Below are positions 5,700 through 8,270 of a stretch of DNA of 8,270 nucleotides, in pieces; within the stretch, counting starts at the first letter, position 1; each line of letters begins with the position of its first letter. The notes under the pieces were generated by a model. The model was not told the DNA's origin, made no database searches, and saw nothing but the letters and a program-made list of their open reading frames with translations. Both the position numbers and the translations under genes were made by a program. Source of the stretch: Treponema sp. (GTDB lineage Bacteria; Spirochaetota; Spirochaetia; Treponematales; Treponemataceae); contig DLYJ01000020.1 in NCBI GenBank assembly GCA_003447785.1, positions 1 through 8,270 of the forward strand, written 5' to 3'.

Positions 5700-7778
5700 A
5701 TGAGATTCAGTTTAAACAGATTATTTAAGAATAGTAGCAACAAATCAGTAGCGACATTTATTATCGGCATGCTTGCCATCGGTATACTTTTATACTCAGG
5801 CCTTATGTTCATCATTGTACGGTTGAATTTAAACGGCGGTCTTACTGATTATTTTTCCAAATCAATGGAAGACAAGGCGACAATTGTTCGGGAAGAAATG
5901 CTGTTTTCCCTTACGGAAGCAGAAAATACAGCAAAATGGATTCAGCAGTATTTTGCGGACAGTTATGAAGAAATCGGCTACGAACGTGCCACAATGAACG
6001 GCCTTGCAACTTACGCAAAAGAATTCTTTGATGCAAAAAACATCGTATTCTTCAATAAATGGGGCATGCAGATTTCCAGCCCCAAATACGGTGTAGTTCC
6101 TAAAACCCCGAAAATCCGGAGCGCACTGGAAGGCGAAGAAACAGTCATGTTTGAACGCGCAGGCGACATAATTTTTGGTACCGTAATTCTGCCGCTCAAA
6201 TCCAATGATGAAATTTTCGGTGTCGTAGAAATTCGTGTTCCTGTTTCCAATGATGAACTGCTCAAAACCGTTCCGCAGTACACGGGCTGCGAATTTGCAA
6301 TCTTCAGTGACGACATTGTTACAATGACAACGCTGGAAGCGCTGCAGGATTCAACAATTACAAATCCTGAATATCTTGAATCAAGCAAGGCTGGAAACCC
6401 GGTCATCGTTGCAGAAGAACTTGACGGCCAGAAGTACCTTTCCTACTATTTTCCGTTCAACGACCAGAACGGCGAATATTTAACCACAATTTTAATTGCC
6501 CAGAAACTTGATATTGTAACCTCAGTTGCAAGCAAAATTTTTACTCCGTTCTTTGGAGCAATCCTTCTGTTTACAATCCTTCTCCTTGTGGGATTTACGC
6601 TTCTGATTCAATGGAAGGTAAGAAAGCCGCTTGCAAAAGTTCATAAGGCTGTTGCAAACCTTTCTTCCGGAGACGCAGACCTTACAGTCCGCCTCAACGA
6701 AAACGGCGGTGATGAATTTGCACGGTTGTGTGCCGAAGTAAACAAGTTTATCGCAATGCTCCAGCAGATTATCATCGACCTCAATTACTCTCAGAGAACC
6801 CTGCAGGTTGTAAGCGAAAACCTGGGAACAAACGCCCAGAGTTCAGCCAGTGCCACGGCACAGATTCTTGCAAATATCGAAAGCGTGCGAAAGCAGACCA
6901 TGAGCCAGACCAAAGCCGTAACAAACACGACAAACGTCCTGGAAAAATCTGCCCAAAGCATGGATATTCTTACAGACATGATTGGCCGCCAGTCAGACGG
7001 TATTTCAAACAGTTCTGCCGCAATCGAAGAGATGTTGGGAAATATTTCTGCGGTAAGTGCTTCTTCCCACAAAATGGCAGAAACCTTTAAGCAACTTGAA
7101 GGCACCGTTGATAACGGCAATACAAAACTTGCAAGACTTACCGAAAAGGTTAACCAGATTGCCGAAGAGAGTGAAATGCTCATGCAGGCAAACTCTATGA
7201 TCAGCCGCATCGCTTCCGAAACAAACCTCCTGGCAATGAACGCCGCAATTGAAGCGGCCCACGCAGGAGATGCCGGAAAGGGCTTCAGCGTTGTTGCCGA
7301 AGAAATCCGTAAACTTGCTGAAAATTCGGCAGTTCAGTCTAAAAACATCACCAGCGAACTCAAGGAGATTTCAAATTCAATCCAGGATGTTGTAGATCTG
7401 TCCCGGGATTCTCAGTCAGCCTTTGTTGATATCGTAGAACAGATCAGTTCAACCGACAGAATCATCAACGAAATTGATAATTCAATGAGCGAACAGGAAA
7501 TTGCAAGCCGCCAGGTATTTGATTCTCTTGCAGGCATGAAGAACCAGTCCCAGGAAGTAAGCGACAAGGGACTTGAAGTAAGCAGGAGCATCCTTGCCGT
7601 TACACAGGACATGACCAGCGTCAACCAGATTTCAAACACAATCCAGGGAAGCATGGACGAAATGTCTACCGGCATGCAGTTGATTGGCGACGGTACACAG
7701 GGCGTAAGCGAACTTGCAAGCCGCACAAAAGACAGCGTGGAAGATATGAGCGGAAAGCTGGGTCAGTTTAAAGTGTGA
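5700..7778 (+). CDS. Methyl-accepting chemotaxis protein (transmembrane chemoreceptor)
   Basis: Inner-membrane chemoreceptor of 692 residues that would signal through CheW and CheA to the flagellar motor. Order of parts: short cytoplasmic N-terminus, TM1 at about 17-40, an extracytoplasmic sensor at about 41-280, TM2 at about 281-303 (FTPFFGAILLFTILLLVGF), HAMP at about 305-358 (RKPLAKVHKAVANLSSGDADL), then a long coiled-coil signalling domain. The conserved hairpin tip is clear: ETNLLAMNAAIEAAHAG from Glu507, followed by GKGFSVVAEEIRKLA. The sensor length and its FFNKWGMQISSPKYG and GDIIFGTVILPL segments suggest a CACHE-type fold; the ligand is unknown. Arms on each side of the tip (about 150 residues or more) are longer than in E. 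coli Tsr, suggesting a longer heptad class. The C-terminus (KLGQFKV) has no NWETF-like CheR tether. ATG 5700 is chosen because GAGG precedes it and the upstream TTG at 5652 lies in the -35 box. Confidence 0.95.
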   Translation: MRFSLNRLFKNSSNKSVATFIIGMLAIGILLYSGLMFIIVRLNLNGGLTDYFSKSMEDKATIVREEMLFSLTEAENTAKWIQQYFADSYEEIGYERATMNGLATYAKEFFDAKNIVFFNKWGMQISSPKYGVVPKTPKIRSALEGEETVMFERAGDIIFGTVILPLKSNDEIFGVVEIRVPVSNDELLKTVPQYTGCEFAIFSDDIVTMTTLEALQDSTITNPEYLESSKAGNPVIVAEELDGQKYLSYYFPFNDQNGEYLTTILIAQKLDIVTSVASKIFTPFFGAILLFTILLLVGFTLLIQWKVRKPLAKVHKAVANLSSGDADLTVRLNENGGDEFARLCAEVNKFIAMLQQIIIDLNYSQRTLQVVSENLGTNAQSSASATAQILANIESVRKQTMSQTKAVTNTTNVLEKSAQSMDILTDMIGRQSDGISNSSAAIEEMLGNISAVSASSHKMAETFKQLEGTVDNGNTKLARLTEKVNQIAEESEMLMQANSMISRIASETNLLAMNAAIEAAHAGDAGKGFSVVAEEIRKLAENSAVQSKNITSELKEISNSIQDVVDLSRDSQSAFVDIVEQISSTDRIINEIDNSMSEQEIASRQVFDSLAGMKNQSQEVSDKGLEVSRSILAVTQDMTSVNQISNTIQGSMDEMSTGMQLIGDGTQGVSELASRTKDSVEDMSGKLGQFKV

Positions 7779-7813
7779 TTTATAACCAAAAGTTAATTTT
7801 AATCCCGGAGTTG

Positions 7814-7849
7814 GGTGTTATAATTTAATTTGGTGTTATAATTTAATTG
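7814..7849 (+). promoter_or_regulatory. Tandem duplicated extended -10 promoter upstream of the TRAP receptor gene
   Basis: Two adjacent 18-bp copies, 7814-7831 and 7832-7849, are identical at 17 of 18 positions (unit GGTGTTATAATTTAATT plus T or G). Each contains TGTTATAAT, a perfect match to the extended -10 element TGnTATAAT, with TATAAT at 7819-7824 and 7837-7842. No good -35 box is found at the right distance from either, which suits extended -10 promoters. Predicted start sites are about 7831 and 7849, giving leaders of roughly 109 and 91 nt before the ATG at 7940. No terminator for the preceding chemoreceptor gene was recognised, so read-through may also contribute. Confidence 0.65.
7814..7849 (+). 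repeat. Tandem direct repeat, two 18-bp units
   Basis: Back-to-back copies with a single mismatch at the last base of the unit, as produced by a recent small tandem duplication. The near-identity in otherwise drift-prone AT-rich DNA suggests either a recent origin or selection on the embedded promoter elements. Confidence 0.85.
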
Positions 7850-7859
7850 GAATTTAAAG

Positions 7860-7878
7860 TTTCGGTCTGGAACTGAAA
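7860..7878 (+). other. Short stem-loop in the leader of the TRAP receptor mRNA
   Basis: TTTCGGT (7860-7866) can pair with ACTGAAA (7872-7878) through six Watson-Crick pairs and one G-U pair around a 5-nt loop. It would lie near the 5' end of transcripts from either tandem promoter, and no T run follows, so it is not a terminator. It may stabilise the mRNA or be incidental. The rest of the leader to 7925 shows no riboswitch I recognise. Confidence 0.25.
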
Positions 7879-7910
7879 ATAATTATGAATTAAAGGTTTG
7901 TGGCAGAAGA

Positions 7911-7943
7911 ATGTCATGGCCTTTTAAGGAGAAGAATTTATGA
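7911..7943 (+). CDS. Possible 10-residue leader peptide overlapping the TRAP receptor start
   Basis: ATG at 7911 opens a short frame, MSWPFKEKNL, ending in TGA at 7941-7943. Its stop overlaps the start of the next gene as ATGA, the arrangement typical of translational coupling. The sequence before it (GCAGAAGA) is a poor, too-close ribosome site, while the downstream gene has its own strong AAGGAG. The frame is short enough to occur by chance, so this is a weak call. Confidence 0.15.
   Translation: MSWPFKEKNL
7926..7931 (+). promoter_or_regulatory. Strong ribosome binding site of the TRAP receptor gene
   Basis: AAGGAG is 8 nt before the ATG at 7940 and fixes this start, which is followed at once by a typical signal peptide. 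Together with the duplicated promoter it suggests a highly expressed gene, as expected for a periplasmic binding protein. Confidence 0.8.
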
Positions 7944-8270
7944 AAAAAATCATTTGTACCGCACTTGCTGCAATGTTGATGGGTTCAGTATTTGCCGCAA
8001 CAACAATCAAGCTCGGCTATTCAACAGGCGAAAACGACCCTCGTGGTGTTGCTTCCAAACTTTTCAAGGAAGAAGTAGAAAAGAATTCAAAAGGCTCAAT
8101 CAAAATTGACATTTACCCGAGCGCAAAACTTGGAAGTGATACAGCCCTTATTGAAGGTGTAATGAACGGTACCGTTGACATGACAGTTTCTTCTGCAGGT
8201 AACTTTGCCGTTTACGCAACAAACGTTGGTGTAAGTGCCCTTCCGTTCCTCTTTACTGACTTTAACAAGG
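7940..8270 (+). CDS. dctP: TRAP transporter solute-binding protein, DctP family, 3'-truncated by window
   Basis: Extracytoplasmic receptor of a tripartite ATP-independent periplasmic transporter, which captures a small organic acid or similar solute and delivers it to the DctQ/DctM membrane subunits. The first 110 residues are present and the frame is open at the window end. Residues 1-19 form a signal peptide (MKKIICTALAAMLMGSVFA), with likely cleavage after Ala19 (VFA, or one residue later); the Cys at 6 is not in a lipobox, so it does not look like a lipoprotein. The mature start has the family pattern: IKLGYSTGENDPRG, then a 'G-x-I-x-I-x-I-Y-P-x-x-x-L-G' segment (SIKIDIYPSAKLGSD), IEGVMNGTVDM and ALPFLFTDF. 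Family assignment is firm; substrate cannot be told because the binding arginine region lies beyond the end. The membrane subunit genes would be expected downstream. The symbol is generic for the family. Confidence 0.9.
   Translation, partial: MKKIICTALAAMLMGSVFAATTIKLGYSTGENDPRGVASKLFKEEVEKNSKGSIKIDIYPSAKLGSDTALIEGVMNGTVDMTVSSAGNFAVYATNVGVSALPFLFTDFNK

Noticed and set aside
6791..7210. 139-residue minus-strand frame within the chemoreceptor gene
   Set aside because: It is antisense to the strongly conserved signalling domain and has no start signals or recognisable protein features.
7814..7849. CRISPR-like repeat
   Set aside because: There are only two 18-bp units directly abutting with no spacers; the promoter interpretation explains them.
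7850..7939. Riboswitch in the TRAP receptor leader
   Set aside because: Only one short stem-loop and no recognised aptamer core or terminator/anti-terminator pair were found.
7900..8109. 69-residue frame starting at GTG 7900
   Set aside because: It overlaps the TRAP receptor out of frame, has no ribosome site and has no recognisable protein pattern; it is a shadow.

Overview
The window looks like chromosomal DNA from a host-associated bacterium, most likely a spirochaete of the Treponema type. That guess rests on the gene mix (a chemoreceptor beside a TRAP-type solute receptor, a PepF peptidase, an adenosine-deaminase-family gene), the AT-rich intergenic DNA and the general protein character. 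No rRNA or other marker settles it. There is no sign of phage, insertion sequences, CRISPR, tRNA or rRNA. The genes have similar base composition and look like ordinary core and accessory metabolism.

Layout. (1) Bases 1-1686, plus strand: the C-terminal ~560 residues of MnmG (GidA), the tRNA wobble-uridine modification enzyme. Its start lies upstream of the window. It carries two inserts absent from the E. coli protein. (2) Bases 1687-1747: a short convergent gap with a hairpin and an imperfect direct repeat. (3) Bases 1748-5525, minus strand: an apparent three-gene operon transcribed pepF, then an adenosine-deaminase-family gene, then a second gene with the same fold. The first deaminase keeps every metal and catalytic residue. 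The second, starting five bases after the first one's stop codon, has lost nearly all of them and appears to be a pseudoenzyme. This active/dead pair is the most interesting item in the window. The operon's promoter places the predicted transcription start on the A of the pepF ATG, so pepF is probably translated from a leaderless mRNA. (4) Bases 5526-5699: a divergent promoter region holding the pepF promoter, a strong sigma-70-type promoter for the next gene and an AT-rich inverted repeat between them. (5) Bases 5700-7778, plus strand: a membrane-bound methyl-accepting chemotaxis protein. (6) Bases 7779-7939: a regulatory gap with two tandem 18-bp copies, each with a perfect extended -10 element (TGnTATAAT), followed by a leader of roughly 90-110 nt. 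(7) Bases 7940-8270, plus strand: the N-terminal 110 residues of a TRAP transporter solute-binding protein (DctP family), cut by the window end.

How the genes may work together: PepF trims peptides in the cytoplasm and the deaminase gene pair salvages a purine base or nucleoside, so the minus-strand operon reads as nutrient recycling. The chemoreceptor and TRAP receptor are both extracytoplasmic sensing or uptake proteins. A shared ligand is possible but not shown by the sequence.
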